Origin: Leptolyngbya iicbica LK | Lineage (GTDB): Bacteria > Cyanobacteriota > Cyanobacteriia > Phormidesmidales > Phormidesmidaceae | Assembly (NCBI RefSeq): GCF_004212215.1 | Contig: NZ_QVFV01000002.1 | Coordinates: 1,362,724-1,426,723, forward strand | DNA length: 64,000 nucleotides | Reading direction: 5' to 3' | Shown here: one piece after another, positions 1 to 8,481 of the stretch | Layout of the letters: each line of letters starts with the position of its first letter | Position numbering within the stretch: the first letter of the stretch is position 1 | Notes under the pieces: generated by a model | What the model was told of the DNA's origin: nothing | The model's database searches: none | Seen by the model: the letters and a program-made list of their open reading frames with translations, nothing else | Program-made: the position numbers and the translations under genes

Positions 1-16
1 CCTGAAGACAAACGCA

Positions 17-44
17 GCAAAATAGTACAGAAATACTATTTTGC
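17..44. repeat. Perfect 11-bp inverted repeat (hairpin)
   Basis: Arms GCAAAATAGTA and TACTATTTTGC are separated by a 6-nt loop. It lies 40 nt before the next start codon. It may be the terminator of a gene outside the window or a leader hairpin. No U-run follows on either strand, so the role is open. Confidence 0.5.
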
Positions 45-83
45 ATGATACAGTGATGCTGTGACTTTCCATCGAGGTGGGCT

Positions 84-272
84 ATGCCATCGTTGGTTGT
101 GCGTCCTGGCGGTACGGTGCGGCTTAAGCAGCAGCCCGATCATGTGCCCGACTTTGTGGTGATGGCCTGTGCGAGCGATCGCGCCTGGATTCGTCAGCCC
201 GAGTGGCCCCAGCATATTCAACTATGCGTCCGGATGACCCAGTTGGCCGTGCCCTATCCTCAAGTCTCATAG
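84..272 (+). CDS. Small conserved-looking cyanobacterial protein, unknown function
   Basis: A 62-residue protein. The ATG follows a Shine-Dalgarno-like GAGGTGG at 74-80, which is why I accept this short frame. It opens with a beta-type stretch (LVVRPGGTVRL) and has two tryptophans in its middle (WIRQPEWPQH), which suggests a small beta-rich fold. It has no signal peptide or membrane segment. The moeA frame starts shortly after, on the same strand, so the two may be co-transcribed. I recall similar short proteins with an RPGGTVRLK-type opening in cyanobacteria, but I cannot assign a function. The reverse-strand frame overlapping it has no comparable ribosome site. Confidence 0.5.
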   Translation: MPSLVVRPGGTVRLKQQPDHVPDFVVMACASDRAWIRQPEWPQHIQLCVRMTQLAVPYPQVS

Positions 273-357
273 GTGATGAGCCCAGATGTCCCCATCAGTT
301 CAGACGACACTGCCACCCCTTGTTAGGATGGCGAAGGCACCATTCCTTAAGGGTTGT

Positions 358-1614
358 ATGATTCCTGCTGATACTGCCGAAGCGCAAATCTTAGAATTGG
401 TGACGCCGCTAGACTCGCGGCGCGATGTGGAAACCGTCTCCTTGCACGACGCCCCTGGACGCATTTTGTCGGCATCGGTGGTGAGTCCGATCGACTTTCC
501 CCATTGGGATAACTCGGCCATGGATGGCTATGCGGTTCGCTATGAGGATATTGCACTGGCGAGCGCGACCGAGCCCGTGGAACTCGCGGTGATAGAAGAC
601 ATCCCCGCTGGGCACTCGCCGCAAAAATCAGTGGCTACAGGACAAGCGGCGCGCATCTTTACCGGGGCGATGGTGCCGCCCGGAGCCGACACCATCATCA
701 TGCAAGAAGATACGGAGCGGCAGGGCGATCGCGTCAAAATTCTGACCGCAGGCCAGCCCCGAGCCTTTGTGCGGGAGCGGGGCAGTTATCGGCGCGCGGG
801 AGACCGGGTGCTCTCGGTCGGTGAGCTGGTAACGGCCACGGAAGTCGCTATTTTGGCCGCAGTGCAGCGATCTCAGGTGGCAGTCTATCGCCAACCTCGG
901 GTGGCGATCCTCTCCACCGGCAATGAGTTGGTCACCCCAGAAGTCGAGTTGCAACCGGGGCAGATCGTCGATTCCAATCAATATGCGCTGGCGGCGTTAG
1001 TGCGGCAGATGGGTGGCATCCCCGTATGTCTGGGCATTGTGCCGGATGATCCAGCGGCGCTGAAAACCGCCATTAGTCAGGCGATCGCCGAGGCCGACAT
1101 GATTCTCTCGTCGGGGGGCGTATCGGTCGGTGACTATGACTATGTCGACCAGATTTTGAGTGACTTGGGGGCGACTTTGCACATTCGCGCGGTGGCGGTC
1201 AAACCGGGTAAACCCCTGACTGTTGCGACGGTCAAAGGCGAGTCCACCCCCCTACTCTATTTTGGCCTGCCGGGCAATCCCGTCTCGGCTCTGGTCAGTT
1301 TTTGGCGATTTGTGGCTCCAGCCCTGCGCAAACTATCGGGTCAGCGCCACAATTGGTCAGCGCCGTTTTTGCTAGCGCGATCGCGGCATGATCTGAAAGC
1401 GGGTGGCAAACGCGAAACCTATCTGTGGGGTCAGTTATATGCGACACCTTCAGGACTGGAGTTTAGTCTGGCTCAGGGCAGCCACAGTTCGGGTAATTTG
1501 ATCAATTTGGCAGGCACCCAGGCATTGGCCGTAGTTCCCATTGGCGCGACGGCGATCGCGGCGGGCTCCATGGTGCGGGTGCTGTGGGTTGGAGCAGACT
1601 TGCCCGGGGGATGA
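358..1614 (+). CDS. moeA: Molybdopterin molybdenumtransferase MoeA
   Basis: MoeA inserts molybdate into adenylylated molybdopterin, the last step of molybdenum cofactor synthesis in the cytoplasm. From the ATG at 358 the protein has 418 residues, normal for the family. Visible family motifs are the N-terminal DNSAMDGYAVR, the central MoCo-binding core with SSGGVSVGDYD, and FGLPGNPVSALVSF, followed by the C-terminal beta domain. The frame stays open upstream to 286, but that extension (MSPSVQTTLPP) does not look like MoeA, so I chose MIPADTAEAQI. In this window the obvious client is the nitrate reductase NarB at 53-55 kb, which needs Mo-bis-MGD; no other MoCo synthesis gene is adjacent. Confidence 0.93.
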   Translation: MIPADTAEAQILELVTPLDSRRDVETVSLHDAPGRILSASVVSPIDFPHWDNSAMDGYAVRYEDIALASATEPVELAVIEDIPAGHSPQKSVATGQAARIFTGAMVPPGADTIIMQEDTERQGDRVKILTAGQPRAFVRERGSYRRAGDRVLSVGELVTATEVAILAAVQRSQVAVYRQPRVAILSTGNELVTPEVELQPGQIVDSNQYALAALVRQMGGIPVCLGIVPDDPAALKTAISQAIAEADMILSSGGVSVGDYDYVDQILSDLGATLHIRAVAVKPGKPLTVATVKGESTPLLYFGLPGNPVSALVSFWRFVAPALRKLSGQRHNWSAPFLLARSRHDLKAGGKRETYLWGQLYATPSGLEFSLAQGSHSSGNLINLAGTQALAVVPIGATAIAAGSMVRVLWVGADLPGG

Positions 1615-1706
1615 GTCTTGTCGCCAGTTCCAAAGTTTTCTCTTAAGGCGTTGCTTGCAATTAGCATTGCCAATTGTTGGGGTTAGGCCGTGCCCACCGT
1701 ACAGTT

Positions 1707-1814
1707 CCTTAGGAATGGGAACCTAATTAAGTGTGAACAGCCGTCTCGGCTGTTCAAGCGCAGGCAAAATGCTGCCGAAAAAACTTGGGTTTTATAAAAT
1801 CCTGATTCCTTAAC
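1707..1814 (+). mobile_element. MITE-like element, copy A
   Basis: About 108 bp with imperfect 10-bp terminal inverted repeats (CCTTAGGAAT at 1707-1716; ATTCCTTAAC at 1805-1814). It is built from palindromes: GAACAGCCGTCTCGGCTGTTC and TTTTATAAAA. A second copy lies in opposite orientation at 31643-31752, about nine in ten positions identical by hand alignment. It has no coding capacity. It sits in the 480-nt spacer between moeA and the next gene; I see nothing else definite in that spacer. Confidence 0.75.
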
Positions 1815-2098
1815 TGGCCTGGGGAGTTGATTGCAGCGCACAGCGCTGAGTGGGTGGCCGAGTGCTATAGCAGTCCGCAGTAAGGTACCAACAGGCAAGG
1901 AGCTTGAGCCCCTTGTTCCGCAACATGGGGATGTACGGAGCTATCTACGCGGCGCTATAGCATCCACCGGCTTGAGACGGCGCATAATAAGTTTCTCAAC
2001 TGCCATGGCCCTCACTGCCCATCCGTTTTCAAAATGAAAAGCAGTTGCGATCGCGCAACCCATCCGCCTGTCCTCCCACTGCCCTGTCCCTCGGTTCT

Positions 2099-2398
2099 AT
2101 GCAACAGCCTCCTTTCCATAACTCCAACCAAGATCCGCTGCCTGACGCCAACGACATCCAGGCAGAGTTTCAGGGCAAGCCGACGACTTGGCATCAAGAT
2201 GATCCGAACTTTGAGCTATCGGAAGCCGGGCGATCGCGGCTAGAAGCCGATAAGCGCTGGCTCCGCAACTTTATCGTGGGACTGCTGCTGGCAGGGTTTG
2301 CCGTTGGTGGATTGCTAGCAGTGGGCTTAGTGTGGGGCATGAACCGCTTGAACATGATCGAGCCGACTCCCGTTCCTTCTCAAGAATCGGCCCCGTGA
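2099..2398 (+). CDS. Small single-pass membrane protein, unknown function
   Basis: A 99-residue protein from the ATG at 2099; an upstream in-frame start at 2045 is possible but gives a low-complexity extension. The N-terminal half is polar, with Asp, Gln and Asn rich stretches. One membrane segment spans roughly residues 58-81 (FIVGLLLAGFAVGGLLAVGLVWG), then a short proline-rich tail. Arg and Lys before the helix suggest the N-terminus is cytoplasmic. It converges on the next gene, on the opposite strand, with only 9 nt between their stops. I do not recognise a family. Confidence 0.6.
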   Translation: MQQPPFHNSNQDPLPDANDIQAEFQGKPTTWHQDDPNFELSEAGRSRLEADKRWLRNFIVGLLLAGFAVGGLLAVGLVWGMNRLNMIEPTPVPSQESAP

Positions 2399-2407
2399 TC
2401 GCAGCGA

Positions 2408-3481
2408 TTAGCGATCGATCATGATGCGAAAGCGAGGGCGCTCGGGCTCGGGCACCTCGGGGGGGCGCTCCCGTTGCAAGATGACAACGTTGTTGCCAAC
2501 CACGGGCGATCGCGCCAACAATTCACCCTCGGGCGTCACACATTGCAAGTCTGCAAATTCCAGGGTTTGCGATTGCTTTAGCAGGGCCTGAGTCAATTGA
2601 TTTTGGTCGTATTCTGACAAACGATACCAGTCACCGTTAAAAACCAAGGTCAGCTGATTGCGCGTAAAATCCGCCTGCACCGAGTCAATCACTCGCTGAG
2701 CATTCAAGATGGAGCTATCGGTCAGCTGCGACTGAATTTTGGCAATGCGATCGCCATCCACAATAACGGGTGCGGCCTCAAGGGGTGTCGGGGCCGCTGC
2801 GGGGGGGGCTTCAACCTCGACAGGGGCAGTATCTGGCATGTCCCCAGTCGCCGACAAGGTTGGCGCAGGCGCGGGAGATGGCGATGAACTGGCGGTAGCA
2901 GGCTGACGGACACTGTTCAACACCACCAGCAGCAATACCAAGATCCCGATCAAAATGCCGCTGAGTACGATATCAGGCAGCTGAGCGATCGCCGGAATGC
3001 GATTCCGCAGACCCGCGAGTAGCCGCTGCCACACCCGCCGTAATCGTCGTCCAGTCGGCTTTAACCAGCTCAGAGCATCTTGCGTGGAAGGGGACGTAGG
3101 CGGCGCAGGCGGTGTCTCGGCTAATTCCTCATCCCATTCAAAAGTCGCCTCATCCCATTCTTCAGTGGTTGTCGCAGCGGCTGTAGCGGCATCTTCGGCT
3201 GAACGCGCGTCCGGCAGCGCTGATTCTAAAGAGTCATACGCGCTATCGTCTGACCACTCCGCCTCCGCGTCCTCATCGCTGGCCGCAGCGGCCTTCACGT
3301 CATCGGTCAGGTTGGCGGGGTGATCAGCCTCCCGATGCTCTTGAGTCAGCGGGTTGTCTGTAGCGGTCAACGACTCTTCCAGAGCGCCATAATCGAGATC
3401 GTCGGACCACTCTGATTCCGCCCAGTTGGTGGCATCCTCCGGGGGCGTCGGATTTTCTGGCGTGTTCGGTTCCTCAGGCAT
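2408..3481 (-). CDS. Acidic single-pass membrane protein, unknown function
   Basis: A 357-residue protein. The first ~150 residues are very acidic and hold two related units of the form xEWSDDxxYxxLExxL plus a weaker WDEATFEWDEEL. A basic stretch (LKPTGRRLRRVWQRLLAGLRNR) precedes one membrane helix at about 185-206. A Pro/Ala/Ser linker follows, then a conserved-looking globular end of ~110 residues that includes LTLVFNGDWYRLSEYDQNQL and LQCVTPEGELLARSPVVGNNVVILQR. The topology suggests an acidic cytoplasmic region and a periplasmic or lumenal C-terminal domain. It is divergent from rpoZ. I recognise the architecture as cyanobacterial but cannot name a function. Confidence 0.7.
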   Translation of the reverse strand: MPEEPNTPENPTPPEDATNWAESEWSDDLDYGALEESLTATDNPLTQEHREADHPANLTDDVKAAAASDEDAEAEWSDDSAYDSLESALPDARSAEDAATAAATTTEEWDEATFEWDEELAETPPAPPTSPSTQDALSWLKPTGRRLRRVWQRLLAGLRNRIPAIAQLPDIVLSGILIGILVLLLVVLNSVRQPATASSSPSPAPAPTLSATGDMPDTAPVEVEAPPAAAPTPLEAAPVIVDGDRIAKIQSQLTDSSILNAQRVIDSVQADFTRNQLTLVFNGDWYRLSEYDQNQLTQALLKQSQTLEFADLQCVTPEGELLARSPVVGNNVVILQRERPPEVPEPERPRFRIMIDR

Positions 3482-3634
3482 GGGGGCGCGTTCCTTGTGA
3501 CCAAGCTGGTGCTATTGTCGCGTAAAACCGTTGATTCCACCGGAGAAATCAGCGCCACGAAACCAATGCAGTAGCCGTAATCACGTTCAAATGCTTTGGT
3601 ATACTAGACGTTCAAACGCTCTTAAGCAGGCTTT

Positions 3635-3865
3635 ATGCTCAAAAATACTTCTCCTTTTGACAATCAGCAGTTAATGCGGCGGCAAGAAGAATTGATCAAC
3701 GCGGCTTCGAACCGTTACCGCATTACTGTGCAGGTCGCAAATCGGGCACAACGCCGCCGATTTGAAGAGTTCGAAGCTTATGACGACCCCCGGATGAAGC
3801 CGGTGCTACGAGCCATCATTGAAATGTCTGACGAGCTGACGCAGCCAGAAATTATTGGCGAATAA
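3635..3865 (+). CDS. rpoZ: RNA polymerase omega subunit
   Basis: A 76-residue omega subunit, the small RNA polymerase component that chaperones beta-prime. The cyanobacterial form is recognisable from [31 protein letters not shown] sequence (here [10 protein letters not shown]) and the C-terminal [18 protein letters not shown]. Length is typical for cyanobacterial RpoZ. The DUF1818 gene starts 6 nt downstream, so the two are almost certainly one transcript. Confidence 0.92.
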   Translation: MLKNTSPFDNQQLMRRQEELINAASNRYRITVQVANRAQRRRFEEFEAYDDPRMKPVLRAIIEMSDELTQPEIIGE

Positions 3866-3871
3866 GCAACT

Positions 3872-4234
3872 GTGCGTCATTTGAAGGAAGGTTTAGGCTG
3901 GCGTTTGGGGTATGACCCAGACGCCAGTGTCTTTAAAGGCTTGGTAGGGGGCGATCGCTGGACCGTTGAATTAACCGAAGCTGAGTTCGCAGATTTTTGT
4001 CGGCTAACGCTACAACTGGCCGACACGGTGCGATCGCTCGCCAATGAACTCATGGATGAAGAGCGCATCTGTTGCGAGCAAGAAACCGCCCACATTTGGC
4101 TAGAAGTTGAAGGACTGCCCACCGCTTTTGACTTACGATTCATTCTTTTAGCAGGGCGGCGGGCTGAAGGGGGCTGGACCGCCACCGCCACCGCTAACAT
4201 CATTCAGGCAATTCCTGCATTAACGCTGTTTTAA
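3872..4234 (+). CDS. DUF1818 family protein, unknown function
   Basis: A 120-residue soluble protein. It starts with GTG six nucleotides after the rpoZ stop. Features typical of this cyanobacterial and plastid-lineage family are KEGLGWRLGYDP at the N-terminus, the central W-T-V-E-L-T-E-A-E-F stretch, a long helix (FCRLTLQLADTVRSLANELMDEERICCEQE) and a C-terminal half with FDLRFILLAGRRAEGGW. There is no membrane segment. Its linkage to rpoZ is tight, but no biochemical role is known to me. The reverse-strand frame across it is a shadow. Confidence 0.85.
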   Translation: MRHLKEGLGWRLGYDPDASVFKGLVGGDRWTVELTEAEFADFCRLTLQLADTVRSLANELMDEERICCEQETAHIWLEVEGLPTAFDLRFILLAGRRAEGGWTATATANIIQAIPALTLF

Positions 4235-4363
4235 GTTGCGCAACGCCATCACAAGGGCCAACACCCGTCGGCAGATTTCCTTGAGTTTTCCAAACCAAAT
4301 GTCAGTCCGTGGGTGTGGGGCAGTTACTGAACGATATCAGCCGTTGCGGCCAAGCTCGAAGCC

Positions 4364-5650
4364 TTAATCCACCACGTCTTGAATAGCCTGCTTGAGGCGA
4401 GCCAAGGCGGTCTGTACTTCATCAGCCGTGACCACCAGCGGCGGCACTAGACGCACCACACTCGGTCCGGCGGGAACCACTAACAAGCCCTGCTCCATCG
4501 CAGCTTTCACAATATCGATGGATTTCACCGAGGCGTCTGGCTGAAGCACGAGGCCGTTGATCAGGCCCCACCCGCGTGCTCCCGAGAATAGCTGGGGATA
4601 GGCTTGAGCGATCGCCGCCAATCCCGCCCGCAGTTCTTCCCCCCGCGCCTGCACATTTTCCAACAGACGCTCGCGCATCAGCGCCTGGCATACGGCCAAT
4701 GCCACCCCGCACACAAAGGGGTTACCGCCAAAGGTGCTGGCGTGGTCTCCCGGCTCAAAGACGTCGCAGTGGGCTTTGCACAACATCGCTCCGATGGGAA
4801 TGCCGCCGCCCAGTCCCTTGGCGGAGGAAAAAATATCGGGCTCAATGCCCAGATTTTCGTAGCCCCAGAGTTTCCCCGTCCGGCCCACGCCCACCTGCAC
4901 TTCGTCCAAAATCAGCAAAATGCCAGTGTCGTCACAGAGTTGCCGTACCTGCTGAAAATACTCGCGATCGCCAGGATTGACACCGCCCTCACCCTGAAGG
5001 GGTTCTAGCAAAATAGCGGCCACTTGGGGGCGATCGCCATCCAGCTCAGCCACGGCGGCCTGCAGCGCTGCAAAGTCGTTGTAGGGCACGTAGTGAAATC
5101 CGGGCACCAAGGGGTTGAAATTCTTTTGGTACTTGGGTTGTCCCGTGGCAGTCACGGTTGCCAGGGTCCGACCGTGGAAGCTCGCGTTGGCGGTCAGAAT
5201 AATGGGAAATTCAATATCCCGCTTAACGTGGGCATATTTGCGCGCCAGCTTGATCGCCGCTTCATTGGCCTCAGCCCCGGAATTACAGAAAAACGCCTTG
5301 TCCGCACAGGAATGCTGGGTCAGCCAGTGGGCCAGCTCCCCCTGTTCGGGAATGTAGTAAAGGTTTGAAACGTGGTGCAGCTTTTGGATTTGCTGCGTGA
5401 CCGCTTCCACCATGACGGGGTGACCATGGCCCAATGTGCAGGTAGCAATGCCCGCCACAAAATCGAGATATTCGCGACCGTCGGTATCCCACACGCGGCT
5501 GCCCTGGCCTCGCTCTAACGCGAGGGGAAAGCGTCCGTAGGTCTTCATCACCGAACTGTCGAAGGTGACGGCATCAAAGGCGCGATCGCTCACCCGAGCT
5601 GGCGATGTCAATGCTTTAAGAGAGTTCCGAACTTTCGTAGCTAAGCTCAC
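4364..5650 (-). CDS. argD: Acetylornithine aminotransferase
   Basis: A class III PLP-dependent aminotransferase of 428 residues that converts N-acetylglutamate semialdehyde to N2-acetylornithine in arginine synthesis. Visible motifs are FVAGIATCTLGHGHP near the N-terminus, NSGAEANEAAIKLARKYA, SFHGRTLATVTATGQ, LLILDEVQVGVGRTGKLW (PLP-binding Asp) and SSAKGLGGGIPIGAML with the Schiff-base lysine. The ~35-residue N-terminal extension before FDSSVMKTYGR is seen in other cyanobacterial ArgD proteins. It is transcribed away from the kinase gene to its right. The paralogue succinylornithine or GABA transaminase is the main alternative, but cyanobacterial ArgD fits best. Confidence 0.92.
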   Translation of the reverse strand: MSLATKVRNSLKALTSPARVSDRAFDAVTFDSSVMKTYGRFPLALERGQGSRVWDTDGREYLDFVAGIATCTLGHGHPVMVEAVTQQIQKLHHVSNLYYIPEQGELAHWLTQHSCADKAFFCNSGAEANEAAIKLARKYAHVKRDIEFPIILTANASFHGRTLATVTATGQPKYQKNFNPLVPGFHYVPYNDFAALQAAVAELDGDRPQVAAILLEPLQGEGGVNPGDREYFQQVRQLCDDTGILLILDEVQVGVGRTGKLWGYENLGIEPDIFSSAKGLGGGIPIGAMLCKAHCDVFEPGDHASTFGGNPFVCGVALAVCQALMRERLLENVQARGEELRAGLAAIAQAYPQLFSGARGWGLINGLVLQPDASVKSIDIVKAAMEQGLLVVPAGPSVVRLVPPLVVTADEVQTALARLKQAIQDVVD

Positions 5651-6158
5651 TGCACATTCCTCAACGTCAAGCGGGGAAATCGCTTCAGGATAACGGCCCG
5701 CGATCGCCCTCAGCGTAAATGCTTATGATAGCTTAGCCCCGGTCAGCCCTGAGCACATGGGTCATCAGAATTTTCTTCGGCAAAAGATTTTGGCGCAATC
5801 CGCCGATTTTGCCACAACTCGCCGTGAGCGCCCAACGGTTTCAGCCTTCATGCGATCAGGGGAGAGAGGCTCAGGGGAGCAATGTCACGAGACGATCATG
5901 CATCTCTTGACGGATGATGCTAACCGCTCAGCACGCGATATTAAAAATAGTGATTCCCCTGACAGCTCGTGTAATTTGCCAGACAGTTTCCTGAGCAGTC
6001 ACGCGATCACCCGAAAGAGGAACAGTGGGGCTGATGCTCTGGTCACTCAGCATCCAAAATCGCCAACCGTTCGTATGGTCTAGCGGTGCCCCTAATTGAC
6101 TTAGCTTTTTTGACGTTGACACGCCGTCACCAGAGCCGCGCTCACACGTAGTCAGGTC
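5651..6158. other. 508-nt spacer between divergent argD and histidine kinase genes
   Basis: This spacer must hold promoters for both flanking genes. I see no convincing gene. A 108-codon frame at 5757-6083 has no family resemblance and a composition like non-coding sequence. No clear NtcA box or hairpin terminator is visible. Confidence 0.4.
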
Positions 6159-8381
6159 GTGTCACACATGTATAAAATGCACACATTTGAGAACTCAACT
6201 TGGGACATTGAAGACGATGAGCAGGCTTTGATTTTAAATCGGGTCGGGGATGCGATCGCCCTCTTCAATGCCGAGCGCCGATTAACGCTCTTTAACGACA
6301 AATTTCGGGAAATGTTTGACCTGTCGGCGGATTGGCTGAGTCAGCGGCCCCAGTTGGCAGATATTTTGGATCGGTTAGTCGCGAAATCATTTTGGTCAGC
6401 CGAGCAGCGCAACCAAGTGATGGCGCACTGTGATGAGCCGACCTTGCAAAACCAAGCCATGCCCCTACAGCAGGCCAATCAAACTTATTTGGAATTGTTA
6501 GTCACCAACACCTCAAATCAGGGACAGTTATTCATCCTGCGGGATTTAACGCGAGAGCGGCAGTCTCAGCTGCAGTTAGCGGGTGAAGTGCATCGCCTCC
6601 GGTTTTTGCTGGGCCTCACGGAGAAGCTGCAAACGTCGGACAATCTTGAAGAAATTGGCAAATTCGCCCTGAACTATTTAGTCGAAGCGATGGGGGCCGC
6701 TTTTGGCGACGTCAAAGTGGTGAGTGGTCAGGGCAAAAATCGCGTGGCGGGTCCCTTGACCAATCAAATCTCAGGACAGTTCATCGCCACCTATGGCAAA
6801 CCTGCGATCGCCGCCATGGAAACTGTCTTGCAGCAAGGGGTGAAATATGGCGAAGGCCTCCTGTGGGACGTCGTTGATACTGGCAAGCCGATGTTTGTCG
6901 AAAATTATGCCGAGCATCCGAAATCGGTGCCGGGCTTTCGCCATCCCGGTATTGGGCAGTTAGGCATCTTTCCTATTCCCTCGGCAGATGGCAGCATCAT
7001 CGGCGTCGTCACGCTGGAATCGCGCACCCTGCAAAAGTTGCAAGAAGCCCCCCAGCAAGACATGTTGTTGGCGGCCTGTCGCACCTTGGGCGCCGCGATC
7101 GAACGGGCGCAGTCCCAAGAGCGACTCCAGCGCATCAACCGCGACTTAGAGCAAGCGTCACGGCTGAAATCGGAGTTCTTGGCGTCAATGTCCCACGAAC
7201 TGCGCACGCCATTGAACAGCATTCTCGGCTTTTCGGAACTCATGCTGAAGCAGTTGCCGGAAGACGCCCCCCGCAAGATTGGTCACGTTAAGGCGATTCG
7301 CCGCAGCGGCCAGCATTTGCTGAACTTGATCAATGACATTTTGGATTTGTCCAAAATTGAGTCCGGCAAGTTTGAACTCGACCTGGAAAATGTTTCCGTG
7401 CAAAATCTTTGTCGCGAGTGCTTGAGCATGGTGCAGCCTCGGGCCGATCGCAAACGCCTGCTGCTCTCGTTGGAATTGGACTACCGCATCGATCGCGTCA
7501 ACCTGGATGCGCGGCGGGTACGGCAGATGATCATCAATCTGTTATCCAACGCCATTAAGTTCACCCCTGAAAAAGGTAAAGTGCGCCTGTCAGTCACGCT
7601 GGCCTATGGCAGTCAGCTGCTCGACGACTTTCGCCCCGACGACAGCACCGTCAATGTCAGCACGCCATATCTGTGCATTGCCGTCACCGATACGGGCATC
7701 GGCATTCCCCCCGAAAAGCGGAACTTACTGTTTCGCCCATTTCAGCAAATTGATGCCTCCCTCACCCGACGCCACGAAGGCACTGGTCTGGGCCTAGCGC
7801 TGACCAAACGATTGGCTGAAATGCACGGCGGCACCGTTTCTCTCAAAGCCAATACGGCAGTGGGCAGTACCTTTGCCATTTGGTTGCCGCTGCATGAAAT
7901 GCGCCACGTCGCGCCCCCGAGCGCGGCTCCCGTCGCGGTGAACCAGCCGTTATCGGGCCCAGCGTCTGATTGTGAAGCGTGCAACGGTCAGGCCATCCTA
8001 GTCGTTGAAGACCAACCTTATAATCAAGCGCTGATTTCTGAAGTGCTGGAGATGGAAGGCTTTGCGGTTGATTTGGTGAGCGATGGTCACGCCATGATGG
8101 CAACGATGAATTCTGAACTGGTCACCGACAACTCTCTGCCCTGCCTGATTTTGATGGATGTGCAACTTCCCGGGGTCGATGGTCTAACGCTTATTCAATC
8201 CCTGCGTCAGCATCCGCTATGGCAGTCCGTCCCGATTGTGGCGGTGACGGCCATGGCCATGCCGGGCGATCGCGATCGCTGTCTCGCCGCCGGGGCCGAC
8301 GACTACATCACGAAACCCATCGACTTTGACTTGCTGTTGCAAAAGACGCGGCAGTTAACCCAGACGCCAGCGGCTGATTGA
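6159..8381 (+). CDS. Hybrid sensor histidine kinase (PAS-GAF-HisKA-HATPase-receiver)
   Basis: A 740-residue soluble hybrid kinase. Order of domains: PAS-like sensor (about 25-130), GAF-like domain (about 150-320), dimerisation/phosphoacceptor helix with SHELRTPLNS (His346), ATPase domain with the N box NLLSNAIKFTPEKG and G boxes DTGIGIP and GTGLGLALTKRL, then a receiver (about 608-735) with ILVVEDQPYN and the phosphoacceptor Asp667 in LILMDVQLPGVDG. No membrane helices are present, so it senses a cytoplasmic signal. Starts are ambiguous: GTG at 6159, ATG at 6168 or ATG at 6177. The next gene, 100 nt downstream, is a receiver-cyclase and the likely phosphorelay partner. The ligand cannot be told. 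Confidence 0.9.
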   Translation: MSHMYKMHTFENSTWDIEDDEQALILNRVGDAIALFNAERRLTLFNDKFREMFDLSADWLSQRPQLADILDRLVAKSFWSAEQRNQVMAHCDEPTLQNQAMPLQQANQTYLELLVTNTSNQGQLFILRDLTRERQSQLQLAGEVHRLRFLLGLTEKLQTSDNLEEIGKFALNYLVEAMGAAFGDVKVVSGQGKNRVAGPLTNQISGQFIATYGKPAIAAMETVLQQGVKYGEGLLWDVVDTGKPMFVENYAEHPKSVPGFRHPGIGQLGIFPIPSADGSIIGVVTLESRTLQKLQEAPQQDMLLAACRTLGAAIERAQSQERLQRINRDLEQASRLKSEFLASMSHELRTPLNSILGFSELMLKQLPEDAPRKIGHVKAIRRSGQHLLNLINDILDLSKIESGKFELDLENVSVQNLCRECLSMVQPRADRKRLLLSLELDYRIDRVNLDARRVRQMIINLLSNAIKFTPEKGKVRLSVTLAYGSQLLDDFRPDDSTVNVSTPYLCIAVTDTGIGIPPEKRNLLFRPFQQIDASLTRRHEGTGLGLALTKRLAEMHGGTVSLKANTAVGSTFAIWLPLHEMRHVAPPSAAPVAVNQPLSGPASDCEACNGQAILVVEDQPYNQALISEVLEMEGFAVDLVSDGHAMMATMNSELVTDNSLPCLILMDVQLPGVDGLTLIQSLRQHPLWQSVPIVAVTAMAMPGDRDRCLAAGADDYITKPIDFDLLLQKTRQLTQTPAAD

Positions 8382-8481
8382 CCAAACCGCTGGATGCCCA
8401 TGCTACCAATGTCTTGACTGACCGGCTGGGCACGCTAGGGCTGTATCTACCAAACCGACAACCCTTGAACCGTGTGTTCCC

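Noticed and set aside
5757..6083. 108-codon frame between argD and the kinase gene
   Set aside because: It has no family resemblance, no ribosome site, and a composition typical of non-coding sequence. It occupies the spacer between divergent promoters.
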